NCBI GenBank assembly: GCA_030015575.1 | Contig: CM057338.1 | Coordinates: 633,570,189 to 633,634,188, forward strand | Reading direction: 5' to 3' | Source: Agapanthus africanus | Lineage: Eukaryota; Streptophyta; Magnoliopsida; Asparagales; Amaryllidaceae | DNA: 64,000 nt | Shown: positions 21,365 through 33,480 of the stretch, piece after piece | How the letters are laid out: each line of letters opens with the position of its first letter | Numbering within the stretch: the first letter of the stretch is position 1 | Notes under the pieces: model-generated | The model's database searches: none | What the model saw: the letters and a program-made list of their open reading frames with translations, nothing else | Told to the model about the DNA's origin: nothing | Position numbers and translations under genes: made by a program

Positions 21365-24140
21365 AAAGAAATTCGGTCCCCGAATTTAAATTAAAACTCC
21401 CCCCAAATACTAAAACATCTAAGCAAAACCATTAAGTCGTCGGGGCTCCGAAATCATAAATACATAAAACAAATCGTAGCACAGCGCATGCGCATGAAAA
21501 ATAAGCATATAACTCAAATCAAAACTCCATCCAGCATCCCGCAATCATCGGAGTCATGGTGAAGACACAATGTCCAAATCAAAAATGAAAATCAGTATGA
21601 TATACATCATTAAAACATCTGGAAGCAATGCATGCCAAATCTTTTTCAAATCGTTGTGCGATGCTCGCAGCACTGCACAGTGGCGGACGTTTATTATAAA
21701 AAAAATTAACTACATATATATATATATCCTTTGTTTAATATGCACGTCCCGCCATTTTGGAAGCAATTTCAGAAGGGTTTCCTTTATAAAATGTTTCGTG
21801 TCATCTCAGACACGTAGGTAAATACTGAGACTATAGCTCGCTTTTTGGAATCCCTTCGATAACTATCAATGCATGCAAAATATATTCAGGTACTGTCCTC
21901 TGACTAGTCCTGCTTAGTACGAGAACACATAGCAAATATCACAAAAACGTACTGCTCTATAGGTTAAATCAATCCCAAAATACGCATATGAATACTACGT
22001 GCGTCTGGTGCGCACGGAAATCAAAATCCATATACGTGCCATACAAGCGCACAGAAACAACATCTAAGTGCATCGGTTGTGCACACAACATCTGTCATAG
22101 GCAACGTGTGTGCCTGACAGCAAGGACAGGTGCGTCTGACACGCACGAAAAATCTCGATTTAGTGCATCTGGTGTGCACCAAAATCGTATCTCATAACAT
22201 GCGCCCAACATGCGCGAAAAACCCTAAATCAGGTGCATCCATCATGCACGAAATCATGAAATCCAATATCAAGCACCGAACATGCGCAAAATCCAATCAA
22301 GTGCACAAGGTGCACAAAACAAATATCGAACATCACAATCGAAATCGAAGTCCAGTGCATCTAAGTGCACAAAATGCGTATCACTGCACTGCAAGCATAT
22401 ATGAACTATACCGAGTGCAAAAACCAAATCGTGTGCGTACATGCGCACAAAATCAACTCAACTGTATGAAACCCATAAAATCATAAACATGAGAAACCAA
22501 GGCACGAAAACGATATCAAGTGCGACACTGTACAGAAATCATAAATACTCAGTAGGTGCAACCATGGCGCATGAAAATGATATCATGTAACTCAATCATC
22601 AAAACCAAATCATGCGAATATATCGCTCAAAATACCAAAATCAAGTATGGCGGAATAGTCCCGCTCAAGAACATCCTCCAAGAATCTCTGGCCAACTGTC
22701 GGGGTCACTCATAGCATATCTTGTCGACGATCCTAAACTCTGGCCTGCCTGTGTGCGCAACATGACCACTCCTGGGTCCTAGTTTTCTCGTAATTCATTC
22801 CAGAAAGGTCCTATCGAGATCTCTCCCAAATTTCGTCTCTGCCGAACCGTCCAGAAGTCATCGTCCCTTACTAGATCTGTTCTCATTCCGGAACGGCTAC
22901 ATACTCATCGCAACTCCTTCTGGAAGGTAAGTCCAACTACAATGCCTCGGTATGCGCATCGCATCTCTGATGTCGGCGGAGTGAAATGTCATCTCATCTA
23001 GATCTGGTACGAACCTCCTACTTCACTGTTCTCTAATGTCGTCTGCTTTGGACTCATCTCGTCGTGGCTGCATGGACTGAGCTTCAACGACTATCCTCGT
23101 ATCTGGAGTCTCCCAAGAATGCATCTCACCACCTAGCATCCGAATTAAGTCGAGTCATCCGATCGAGTCGTCAAAACCTCATAATCCCCCAAGAGCTCAA
23201 CATCTTGGGTACAGTATTATAGTATCGAGTACATACCACAGCATCGGTGGTCCAGCCGTAGAAGGGCAAACCCAAGCCTCACTAATAGCGCCGTAGAACC
23301 GCCGCAAACCCGAAGGTTCAAAGGCTTTCACACGGTCATTAAGTCGAGTTAGGGTTTCATTCTTTTAGAGGGACCATAGAATTGCCTACATGTCTTTCCG
23401 ACTACTTTAAACTTGGAATAATAGGTTTCCGACATTCGATCGTCTCTGTCGACGCTCACGTCTCTGCATGAAGTCGTCTCTAGTTGGAATTAATCTATCT
23501 GATGACCTCGCATCGGGGTAAGCGAACGATCCACATGTCCTAGTCATTCATCCTCGATGACTAGCGACCTTCTATCATCTTTTAGTACAACTCATTCTGC
23601 ACTAACTCCAGCATCTGGGCAATATCTCGTCGTTCGCAGCAATAACTGGCTCGCTCGTCTGCACGCTGAACAGTGCCTCGACCATCATGAATAAGCAACA
23701 CACCAACGGTCATCAAAATCTGGTTGGCCTGTATCATTGGCTCAATTCTCTAGTGTCGATCAGCACCTCCGAGTAACCTCATAAAGGCAATCCGCCAAAC
23801 GCTCGTGGCGCGGAAACACAGTAAAAAGACACATCTCTGCAATCGTGTGTCGCCGGAATTTCTCCCTGGTCAGTCTTCGTTCGTGACGAGCTTGTGCTGA
23901 CCGCAACTCTAGCCGTAGCTCTCCCTGCCCGTAACCGTAGCAGCAAAACCAAACTGGTACCGATGAGGCTAGATCAGGAAGGAATATAATACTGAACAAG
24001 GAAATGTACATCCTAAGGCTTCTTAAGTGGAGTGGCGTGTCGTAAATATGCCGCGGAACATACCAACGGTACGTCACTCTACTTTAGTCACCTATTCCAT
24101 CAACCAAGGGTCATCCTACGCTCCGAAGGTAAAACCGAAC
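21365..24140 (-). other. Noncoding interior of element C
   Basis: About 2.8 kb contains no long ORF in either direction; the longest is about 118 codons and lies in a repeat. It includes a decayed array of imperfect palindromes (21999-22573) and a block at about 23150-23365 that matches the leaders of B and E on the minus strand. The right part, read on the minus strand, could be a decayed gag, but I cannot demonstrate it. Confidence 0.75.
21999..22573. repeat. Decayed array of short imperfect palindromes
   Basis: Units of the form GTGC(A/G)TC, a few bases, then (T/C)GCAC recur roughly every 30-50 bp. Examples are GTGCGTCTGGTGCGCAC at 21999, GTGCATCGGTTGTGCAC near 22068 and GTGCATCCATCATGCAC near 22234. 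Spacing and sequence are irregular, so it looks like an old minisatellite. Two small ORFs overlapping it are by-products. Confidence 0.6.
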
Positions 24141-24152
24141 GCTCTGATACCA
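24141..24152 (-). other. Primer binding site of element C
   Basis: GCTCTGATACCA on the plus strand is TGGTATCAGAGC on the minus strand, four bases inside the right LTR. It fixes C's orientation. Confidence 0.9.
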
Positions 24153-24156
24153 ACTT

Positions 24157-27100
24157 TGTCACGACCCGAAAGTACGGAACATGACCGGCACTTAAACTAC
24201 GAACGTCTCGAGGCGTACGTAATCTAAGTAAACCTAAAACCCAGAAATCCAAACCAAGAAAAGTAGTAGAGTGCAGGAAAAACCAACTTAAAGCAAGTAG
24301 TTTCAATAGCATAAGCCGAATTATGTGGTTTTTAAAAACATCAAAAATTTACTGAAAATTTCGGCAGAGTCTCCTTTGTAAAAACTGGCTCCGAAACGGG
24401 ATACAACATGAATAGTATACGAAATCAAGAAAAAGGCATCCCCAAGCGGGAGCTAGCTCTTCGTCAATCGACGGTCCCAACCATACAAGCAATAAAATAT
24501 ACAACGCCAACTGCGAGGATCAAAACTCAAAAGGAAACTCAAAACCACCAGAAATATAACGAGCGACTCTAAGGTCGAAAGAATAAACAACACTGGTCTC
24601 TATCTCAATAAATACAAGTTTGGTTGACGGAATTTACTAGATACAACGGAATAATATTATACAAGGTAATATGATGGGTACGATACAAGAAAAACCCACC
24701 TACTAGCAAGTCACCCGAATGAAACTGAGCCCGCAAGCCGTAAAGAAACATGTACGGCAAAACCTGCAAGAAACTGGGGCACAACGGGGGTGAGTTGCCA
24801 ACTCGTGAATAGAAAAACATCTACGAATAAAAATCGCATGTATGACGCAATCCTAGGTCATACGATCATAATATATAATCCTCCAATAACATGCAGCCTA
24901 TAACAAGGCTAGGGTAAATATCTAACCCGAGTGTAATCTCATGTGCCTGTGTCAGTGCCTCAGGTAGCAATATATCATATGAATGAGGTATGAATGCATG
25001 AAGACAGGATACATGCAAATGAAGAAACTGTTTTCATAAATTAGTGAGATTTCCTTTGTATATTTTCAAAATGAGGTATCATAATGAAATCAGCATAAAA
25101 CAGTGCCTAGCATCGGCATAAAACGTAATCCCAATATCTCGATATCTCGGTATCACAGTCTCTGTACCTCAATCACAATATCTAGGGCGCCGTCAGTCCA
25201 GACCGGCCCCTACCATCCATCTCAAGACCACGACGGTATCCTCCGGATATCCGACGCGTCGGGTAATATCACCGGTAGGTAGTACTCCCCTGCCAGGCTC
25301 ACATCGTCATCATCACGCGCTTCTTGCCCCGGGGTACCTTACCGGGTCCACCATGTACCCGAAACGGTTCATCCGTCTCCTTGAATCGGGTCTCGAAATC
25401 CATCAGCAAACTCATGGTGGACGACTCATACATCACTAGAAAACCGCAATACTTTATATTTTAAAAGATCATAAGTTGTAAATTTTGCGGCTTTCCCCGA
25501 AATCCAGAAATATCATAAATCTCAAGAAATCATCACAAGTGCATATGTCAATGATAATGAATGCATATGGTATCAATAACCAAGTTGCAATGTATGATTA
25601 ATAAACTAGGCGTGAACAATTGAATAACAGTACGCATGAAGTGGCAGGTAATAACTACAATGTCTAATATGGCATATAAGGGAAGTACACTAATATCATG
25701 TCAAAACTACTAGCTAACAAGCTAAGTCAAGCAAATATATTCTCTAAAGTGTACGTGACATGGCAATTACCGATGAAGATGTGTGTGAGCCGGCAAGTAG
25801 GTGTACGTGGTACATACGCATCATCGGTAATGGTGCTGGTGTCCTAACAGCATGATATCAATAATGGAATATACAGCAAAATAAGTATGCGAGGCAGAGC
25901 GAACAGCAATAATGTGCGGGAGCTGAAAACTAGACGCAACGATAACTAATTTGCATTAATCTAATATAAGTCCTACAAATGGTGCCTTTTGAAATAACAC
26001 GAATCATGGGGTTTTGAAAATAGGGGCTACGGTGTTTTTATGAAAAGATACGTCTTTTGAAATATCCGTAGGATCCCTTGGGCTGTCTTTTAAAATACCC
26101 ACGATTCGTTAGTTTTTGAAATAGGTAAGAAGTCTAATCTAATCTAACAACTACACTAAACTATACGGGTGAACTAACAAACTGAACTACAGGTAAGGAA
26201 ACCGCCTAACATCTGAGTCGATACATATACATACCTATATATATATTAGTCGGTGATCCCGCCTCAATAATATCAGATCCGATATCATATCTATAATCAG
26301 ACATCCCAAGTCAAGAGTGCGGATCAATCATCAAAATATAGCTCGTACGTAAATCCGTCGTACGGCATCCCAAATCTGGGTACGGGTCAATATCACATTC
26401 ATCATACTATTCATCTGATATCCTCTTTATCAAATATCATGATCGGGGTACTGATCTACGTCTAGTACAATATTGATACCATCTATGTATGCATGCATGT
26501 ATAAGAATCACTACGTCAAAAAGACCCGCTAAAACATCATGTCGTATCTCAATACGAACCAAAACACATCACGGATCTTCTGGCCTCAAGCCCAATATCA
26601 TCGACTCATCTCAAATCCCAATTACTATCCTCAAATCCAGTATATAAACACATAGTCCCATACCCATGTGTAAATATACACATCAATATATAATCCCATG
26701 TACGCACATATGAAAGAAGAATGTATGCAAATATGGGTGTGTGTGTATGTGTGGTGCAACCACTACTCTAGGGTTTCGCAACACTAAACCAATCCAATCA
26801 CACCAAGGATCCATCTCTATCATCAATAATCTCAAACAATATATAATCAATAAATGTGTGTATACGTATTCGTATACATCACCACGAACTGCGGGGGTGC
26901 TATACGCCATCCACCCGATTTCTCCCCGTAGATATAAATCTACTCACCTGGTCCTCGCTTGCCGGTGCCGACGCCGCCACGCGCTTGCTTGTCGTCTTGA
27001 AGTCCACATGGGGTACCTATATATCATAACGCACCGTATCGCATTAAAATCCGACTCATGACCAAAACGACACACGAATCCCACATAGGTCAAAACCTAT

Positions 27101-28704
27101 GGTTTCTTTTCACAAATCAACCCAACAACCCTCGATGTCGGCGTACAAACGCCAACCCATCGAGAAAAACCTAAATACACTCATTTGCACATTCGCGAAC
27201 ACTAATTTTAATATAAAATAGGTTAAAACTCACAAAAACCCCAAATTCACTTTAAAAGCCGTTTTTCCGAAAAACTAGCAAGCAAAATTTCCCGTTTTAG
27301 TACAAAACTCGACGTTTAAACAATTCTAGCGTCCATAATACTTATTAAATAACTTAAATAAGTCATATAACCCATAACCACAATTTAATCTCATCAAACT
27401 ATATACGTTCAAAAAAAACTAGTTTGCAATTTTACCCAAATTTCAACCATTTTAGCAAAAATGCATAAACAACAATTTAGTTTGGATTTGCATGAACTAA
27501 AGACATTAAATCACACTTAATAATGTTAATGAAGTCATAAAAAAAACTAATTATAATTTTAAACCCAATTATTTAACCATTTCCAAAAACCTAGATAGCA
27601 AATTAGTGTAATTATCACAATTTTTAACTAACAACTAACAACTTAATTTGATTTAGCAACCATTAATATGTCAAAACATCACACAAGCATAATCTCATAA
27701 CATAAAACCCTAACATGATTCAAATTCTTCTCTTGAATTTCACAAACCCTCACTTGCATTCAAGTTCTTTTCTTGAACTTTCAAACACACAATTAAACCA
27801 CCATTAAACTTATAATTAAGCTAGACTAAAGTATTAGCAACAAATTAAACAAAAAGCCAAGATTTATACCTCACAAATCCATGATCAAACATGAAATCTA
27901 GACCTCCAAAATGAAATCCTTGCACCAAGATCCATGCATCTAAGGCTACACTAAAATGGGTAAGAACTAGATTTCGATTTTGGGATTTTTTTGATGGGTA
28001 TTTGATGAATTTTTTGAAGCAAAAGAGATGGAACAATGGGGGAGAAAGAGGGCTGTTTGTGCAGGAATTTTCGGCCATAAAAGGGAGTGGGGGAGGAGAG
28101 AGAGGGAGGTGGAGAAAAATGGGGAGAAAAAGACAAAGTCTACACCCCCTTTTGACTTTCTTTCATTTCCCTTTTTCTTTTCTTTTCTTTTCTTTTTTGT
28201 GTGGAATGGAGTGGGGAAATAGGGGGGATGTGCTGCTGAATTCAGCCACATGGGGATGGGGGTGAGTGAGTGTGGGTGTGGGTGTGGGGGAAAAAGATAA
28301 ATGTTATACCCCAAACAACCATTTACACTAATTTCACCGAAAAAAGCCTTTTTCTTCGATATTTTCTAAACCGTTTTGGCAAACGATTTCGTTTCAAAAA
28401 CCACATGATAAAATTTTATTTAAAGTTTTATGATGCTCAAAATTTGTTTCAACTCATTCCAATTTGTAATTTTCCCTAATTAAATATATTAGTGACGGCT
28501 TAAAATAATATTAAAATAATTTTTTTCAGAAAATTGGAAATTTCACCAGTGGCTCAATAAACACCAAATACTAGCAATTACATAGCTAGAATATGTATAT
28601 TCAATTTTTATAATAAGATATTTGTATTTTGACTTTTTACAGAAAACCCCCTTATTTTACCGTTTTTTTCGAAATTTCACCAAAACGATTTTCAAAACGT
28701 TACA
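24157..28704 (-). repeat. Right (5') LTR of element C
   Basis: This 4548-bp repeat is nearly identical to 16933-21352 apart from about 125 extra bp near 27418-27545. It is followed by the second ACCAG target copy (28705-28709). Confidence 0.95.
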
Positions 28705-29340
28705 ACCAGACCGGATGTAGCTTATGCACTGAATGTGGTAAGCCGGTATCAGTCAAACCCTGGGGAGAAACACTGGATAGCGGTAAAGAACATTCTCAAG
28801 TACCTAAGAAGGACTAAGGAGATGTTCTTGGTGTATGGCGGAAAAGACCTCCAGATCGAGGCCTTTGCTGACTCCAGCTTCCAGAGTGACAAGGATGATT
28901 CCAAGTCCATGTCGGGTTTTGTCATTACCCTCAATGGAGGGGCGGTGTGTTGGAAGAGTTCCAAAAAGGAAACCGTTGCAGACTCGATGATGGAAGCGGA
29001 ATACATCGCTGCATCTGATGCCGCAAAAGAAGCTGTCTGGATGAGGAAGTTCTTGAAAGAACTTCAGGTGGTTCCGTCCATTGTTGACCCAATACCTCTG
29101 TATTGCGACAACAACGGGGCTATAGCTTTAGCGAAGGAACCCAGGTCCCATCATAGATCCAGACACATCTTGAGGCGGTATCACCTGATCAGAGAGATCG
29201 TCGATCGCAAGGAGATCGAGGTTCGGAGGGTTGCTTCAGAAGAAAACACTGCAGATCCATTCACTAAGGCCCTGCCCCAGACACAGTTCGAGCAGCTGAT
29301 CGAGATGATAGGTCTTCGATACGCCAGTACATGGCCTTAG
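28705..29340 (+). pseudogene. gag-pol part 3 of element A (RNase H)
   Basis: The sequence resumes with the ACCAG duplication and codes for TRPDVAYAL, then the RNase H region with AFADSSFQSD, MEAEYIAA and LYCDNNGA, and a C-terminal ADPFTKALPQ motif. It ends at TAG 29338-29340. No stop occurs within it. Joined to the earlier parts it completes A's pol, so A was damaged only by two stops and the two insertions. Confidence 0.93.
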
Positions 29341-29341
29341 T

Positions 29342-29354
29342 GCAAGTGGGAGAT
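29342..29354 (+). other. Polypurine tract of element A
   Basis: GCAAGTGGGAGAT immediately precedes the 3' LTR, as in B. Confidence 0.85.
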
Positions 29355-31436
29355 TGTTAGTGTATATGCCCTAGAGGCCATTACTGTATCATACTGGTTT
29401 GTATATTACTTAATGGAAGCTTGGGATATTCACCTTGTATATACAATCTTGCTCAAAATAGTAGTATGCTACTTGGTTTGTTTCTACTTCAATGTGTACA
29501 TGTGTTTATTTTATCATATCACCTATACGCATTAGTGGAGCCCTTAGGATCTTTGCTTGATTACCAGCGTTGTGATGGCAGTCACACTAGTGGGGGCTGG
29601 GTAATCTATAAGCACATCCTTATACAGGTCCCTAGTCGCAGGACTATCGAGACAGGGCATCGATACTCCGGAGTAGACTGGCGCATGCGCTTCTCATCCC
29701 AGTGTGGGAGACGGTCTGTCCCAGAGCCGTCAGTACGTCGTACTTGAGATAGTATGCGGGTGCTCGTTAGGTTACGAGTACACTGGACAGGACTCGTCGG
29801 GAACTGACAAGTTGATATTATACCTATCGTCAGTTATCAGTTCCCAGGTGACATGAGTACAGCTTAGTCCGCTGACTTGACACTGGCACTTCGCCTCGAG
29901 TGTGTTCCCACTGTATTTTGATTACTACCCTACCACGGCTCAAAGGAGTCGTGCAAACAGGTGGTAGTTGGGTGCAGTCCCGAAGCACTTGGAGGCAGTG
30001 ACGGTTAGACAGGATTCGTCTCTCCTGGTATTGGGGGTTGACATCGCGCTGTGTCTAGGAGAGCCATTACACGAGTAGTCCCTGGCCAGGGCAAGCGAGA
30101 TATACTGGTAGGCTTCCAGTGTTATCTCAGGGTGTTTTGGGCTTCACTCCGACACGACTTGTACCGCTATTAGGGGACTGACGTTTACCGCCCCCTAGGC
30201 CCGACATGCGATGTATCAGACGAACAGACCGGACTGTACGGAGACTGTCACATTCAGACTCAGTAGGAGTTCAGATGGGGTTCACCTCGTCAGTCTTCTT
30301 ATCGGCATCTACCTGGGGACCGTTACGCACAGCTAGTGCCGCTTGCGGTCTATGGTTAAACCCACTACCACCGTAGTGTCGAGTCTTTAGAGTCCCACAC
30401 AGAGGGCTATTCGCCTCTGGGCAAAACAGAGTAGAGGTCGCATGGTTTTGCGATAGGGTTCGTTCTCATCCGCGCACTAGTGCACGTTTGGAGTCCGGAC
30501 AGATATTACTAGCAGGCTCTTGTTTGAGCCAGATACTGGTATATGTTTTGGGGTTGATTTTATCTCATAGTATTCATGTTCCTCGGAACAAGAATGCGGG
30601 TGTGTATACACAGTTGATTGAGGCGGAGGAAGAGGATTTTCATTAGGGTTTCGGAACGGGTGCGTATGCACAGTTGACAGTCGTCTTTTTCCAAACCCTA
30701 ATGGATTTATGATATATCAATTAATAATATTAATTAAATGAAATTGTGTCATGGTTGGGTTTGTTGACTTGTTGACCAAGATTGACTAGTTGACCATAGT
30801 TGAAAGTTTGACCATCATCATTACATCTCAAAGATGCTCTTTGATTCTAGCAAAATCATTTAATGTGTGTAATGATAATGGTCATTCCAAACCATCCATC
30901 AACTATTTCATTTACATTATTATTATTATTTTTGATAATTCATTTCTTATTATGTTATGGTTGTAAAATAAAAAGCTCTCATTCTATCATAACTCTTCTC
31001 TCTCCTCTCTTCTTCTTCCTCCTCCTCCAGTTCAAGGAGCTCCCTTCTCATGTGTTGAGAATCCATCTCCTTGAGATAAAAACACCCCAAAGCCACTCTC
31101 TACTCACTCTAGGGTTAGAGGTTTAGCAAGCCAAAGATCCTAGTTCACTCAAAGTTCGAGAAAGAGCCCGAAGGTTGAACCCTCAGGTGGATCCATCTTT
31201 GACGGAAGAAGGCGACGAGGAAAGCACCATCAACCCCTACAAAGGTTTCAAGAAGAAGGAGTTCAAGTTAGGTATAACCTCTTTTCCGAGTAGCTAACTC
31301 TCTTTAGCTTTCTTGCTAGTTTAGTTTGGAAAAGATCCCGACTTTGTTAGTCCATGTTGCCCCATGCGCTAAAAATTTGTTTTTTATACCGTTTCCGCCT
31401 CCCCGCAAGAACCGGGGTTGGCAACGTGGACTTACA
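29355..31436 (+). repeat. 3' LTR of element A
   Basis: This complete LTR of 2082 bp runs from TGTTAGTGTATATGCCC to CTTACA. It carries the palindrome CCCTGGCCAGGG (30080-30091) and the GACCGGACTGTACGG box (ending about 30241). Its final bases match the end of D's LTR read on the minus strand, which places A and D in one family. Confidence 0.95.
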
Positions 31437-33466
31437 AGTATACCTCACGAAACCGTTCCTTCGGGTCTTCATTCCGCTGTCCCGCTCTTCCATCCAAGCT
31501 CCAAGTGTCGATCCGGACCTTGGGCACATCCGCGGCCTTCTTGAGTCGAAGACGATCCACCCGAGATTTGTACACCGAGCTCCACCTCGAGCCGAGGCAA
31601 CTAGGGCAACGAGATCGCTAATCTAGAAGCCCTAGGTTGTGTAGAAGTGATGTATGGATGTGTTTGTCTTTGTGGGATCTTTTTCTCTCAACACATGAGA
31701 TCAAAAGATAGAATCAAGAGGAGGAAGAAGGAGGAGAACTTAGCAACCATGAGAGCTCATTTTCTTTTCTTCTCATGAGAAAGAGCAATAGAGAGAAATG
31801 AGAATGAATTATGAGCTAATGAAAATGAGCCATGGTTCAATAATGCAAAAACATTATCATTACTAATCCCATCAAGATAAAGTTGATGGCTACATTGAAA
31901 TGACCATTTTCATAATCAAAAGAAAAAGAAAATCAAAAGAAGAGTGTAGATCTCTCATGAAGGTCAATGGTCAACCCCGGTCAACCGGTCAACAAAGTCA
32001 AGAGAGGTCATGATGGTCAAATGGTCAATGCAATTAGCCATCAAAAAATTATCACTAAAAGGATTAGTAAACAATGTCCCCGGCTCATAATGGTTTTGAC
32101 CGAACGAATTGCCAAAACCCTAATGAGCCTGCCACATAACGGTTTTGGCCGAACCAACTGCCAAAACCCTAATGAGGCACCTCCTCCTTCATCACTCCTC
32201 AAAACTGTGCATACACACCCGCATCCGCATTCCGTAGAATGCGAATGCACTGAAGACAAAACAAATCCATCCGTGCAATACTAGGATCCGGCTTAAACCA
32301 AAGCCCACTAGTATTTCCTGCCCGAACAACATACGCACACAAGTGTATGCAAGTGATCCTAGCCCTGCCGTAAAACCATACGGCCTCTACACGTTTCGCT
32401 CAATGCAGGGAAACTCTCTGTGTGGCACTCTAAAGACTCGACACTACGCTGGCAGTGGGTTTAACCACAGACCGCAAGCGGCACTAGCTATACATAACGG
32501 TCCCCAGATAGATGTCGATAAGAAAGCCAATGAGGTAAACCCATCCGAACTCCTACTGAGCCTGTATTTGACAATCTCCGTACAGTCCGGTCTGTTCGTC
32601 TGATACATCGCATGGCGGGCCTAGGGGGTGGTGAACGTCAGTCCCTTAATAGCGGTACAAGTCGTGTCGGAGTGTAGCCCAGAACACCCTGAGATAACAC
32701 TGGAAACCTACCAGTATATCTCGCTTGCCCTGGCCAGGGACTACTTGTGTAATGGCTCTCCTAGACACAGCGTGATGTCAACCCCCAATTCCGGGAGAGA
32801 CGAATCCTGTCTAACCGTCACTGCCTCCAAGTGCTTCAGGACTGCACCCAACTACTACCTGTTTGTATGACTCCTTTGAGCCGTGGTAGGGTAGTAATCT
32901 AAGTACCGTGGGAACACACTCGAGGGGAAGTGACGGTGTCAAGTCGGCGGACTAAGCTGTACTCATGTCACCTGGGAACTGATAACTGACGATAGGTATA
33001 ATACCAACCAACAGTTCTCGACGAGTCCTGTCCAGTGTATTCGTTACCTAACGAGCACCCGCATACTATCTCAAGTACAACGTAATGACGGCTGTGGGAT
33101 AGACCGTCTCCCCCGCTGGGATGAGAAGCGCATACGCTAGTCTACTCCGGAGTATCGATGCCCTGTCTCGATAGTCCTACGACTAGAGACCTATATAAGG
33201 ATGTGCTTATGGATTACCCAGCCCCCACGAGTGTGAGCGCCATCACAACGTTGGTAATCAAGCAAAAATCCTAAGGGCTCTACTAATATGTATATAAGCG
33301 ATATGCTAAAAGAAACACATGCACATATTGAAGTAGAGACAAACCAAGTAGCATACTACCATTTTGAGCAAGATTGTCTATACAACTGTGAATATCCCAA
33401 GCTTCCATTAAGTAATATACAAGATAGTATGATACAGTAATGGCCTCTAGGGCATATACACTAACA
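31437..33466 (-). repeat. Left (3') LTR of element D, truncated by A
   Basis: It matches 39437-41467 and starts where A's 3' LTR ends. It carries the shared palindrome at 32728-32739 and the reversed GACCGG box at 32578-32600. Confidence 0.92.
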
Positions 33467-33479
33467 ATCTCCCACTTGC
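33467..33479 (-). other. Polypurine tract of element D
   Basis: ATCTCCCACTTGC on the plus strand is the reverse of the polypurine motif in A and B and abuts the LTR end. Confidence 0.85.
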
Positions 33480-33480
33480 A

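Larger units (their letters stand above)
16933..28704 (-). mobile_element. Element C: LARD-like LTR element without coding capacity (Ty3/gypsy-type ends)
   Basis: Two long direct repeats (16933-21352, 4420 bp; 24157-28704, 4548 bp) flank 2804 bp. Both ends carry the 5-bp target duplication ACCAG. A reversed primer site beside the right repeat and a reversed polypurine tract beside the left one show minus orientation. Read on that strand the LTR runs TGTAACGTTTTG to GGGTCGTGACA, and the sequence before the 3' LTR resembles GGACCGAATTTC..AAGGAGGAAGAT. These ends are typical of Tekay/Del-type Ty3/gypsy elements. LTR and interior sizes approach published LARDs (LTRs near 4.5 kb and a noncoding interior near 3.5 kb). 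The LTRs differ at only about 1% of positions, so C moved recently although it encodes nothing recognisable. Confidence 0.9.
1..31436 (+). mobile_element. Element A: Ty1/copia (Angela-type) retrotransposon, interrupted by B and C
   Basis: The element reads 5' LTR end (1-872), primer site, leader, gag-pol, polypurine tract and 3' LTR (29355-31436). It is split by element B at 5798-16436 and element C at 16933-28704. With those removed, pol continues in register across both junctions. The 5' LTR lacks its first ~1.2 kb because the window begins inside it. The right flank (31437 on) is the LTR of element D, so A landed in an LTR of its own family in the opposite orientation. The visible 872 bp of the 5' LTR and the matching 871 bp of the 3' LTR differ at about five bases and one T-run, so the insertion is recent. 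Lineage is inferred from the LTR start, primer site and pol motifs. Confidence 0.93.

Noticed and set aside
21999-22573. CRISPR-like spaced repeats
   Set aside because: Units are degenerate and irregularly spaced in a plant retroelement; no constant repeat or spacer length and no cas genes.
23760-24077. A 105-codon minus-strand ORF in C as a gag remnant
   Set aside because: No motif supports it; it may be decayed gag but this cannot be shown from the sequence alone.
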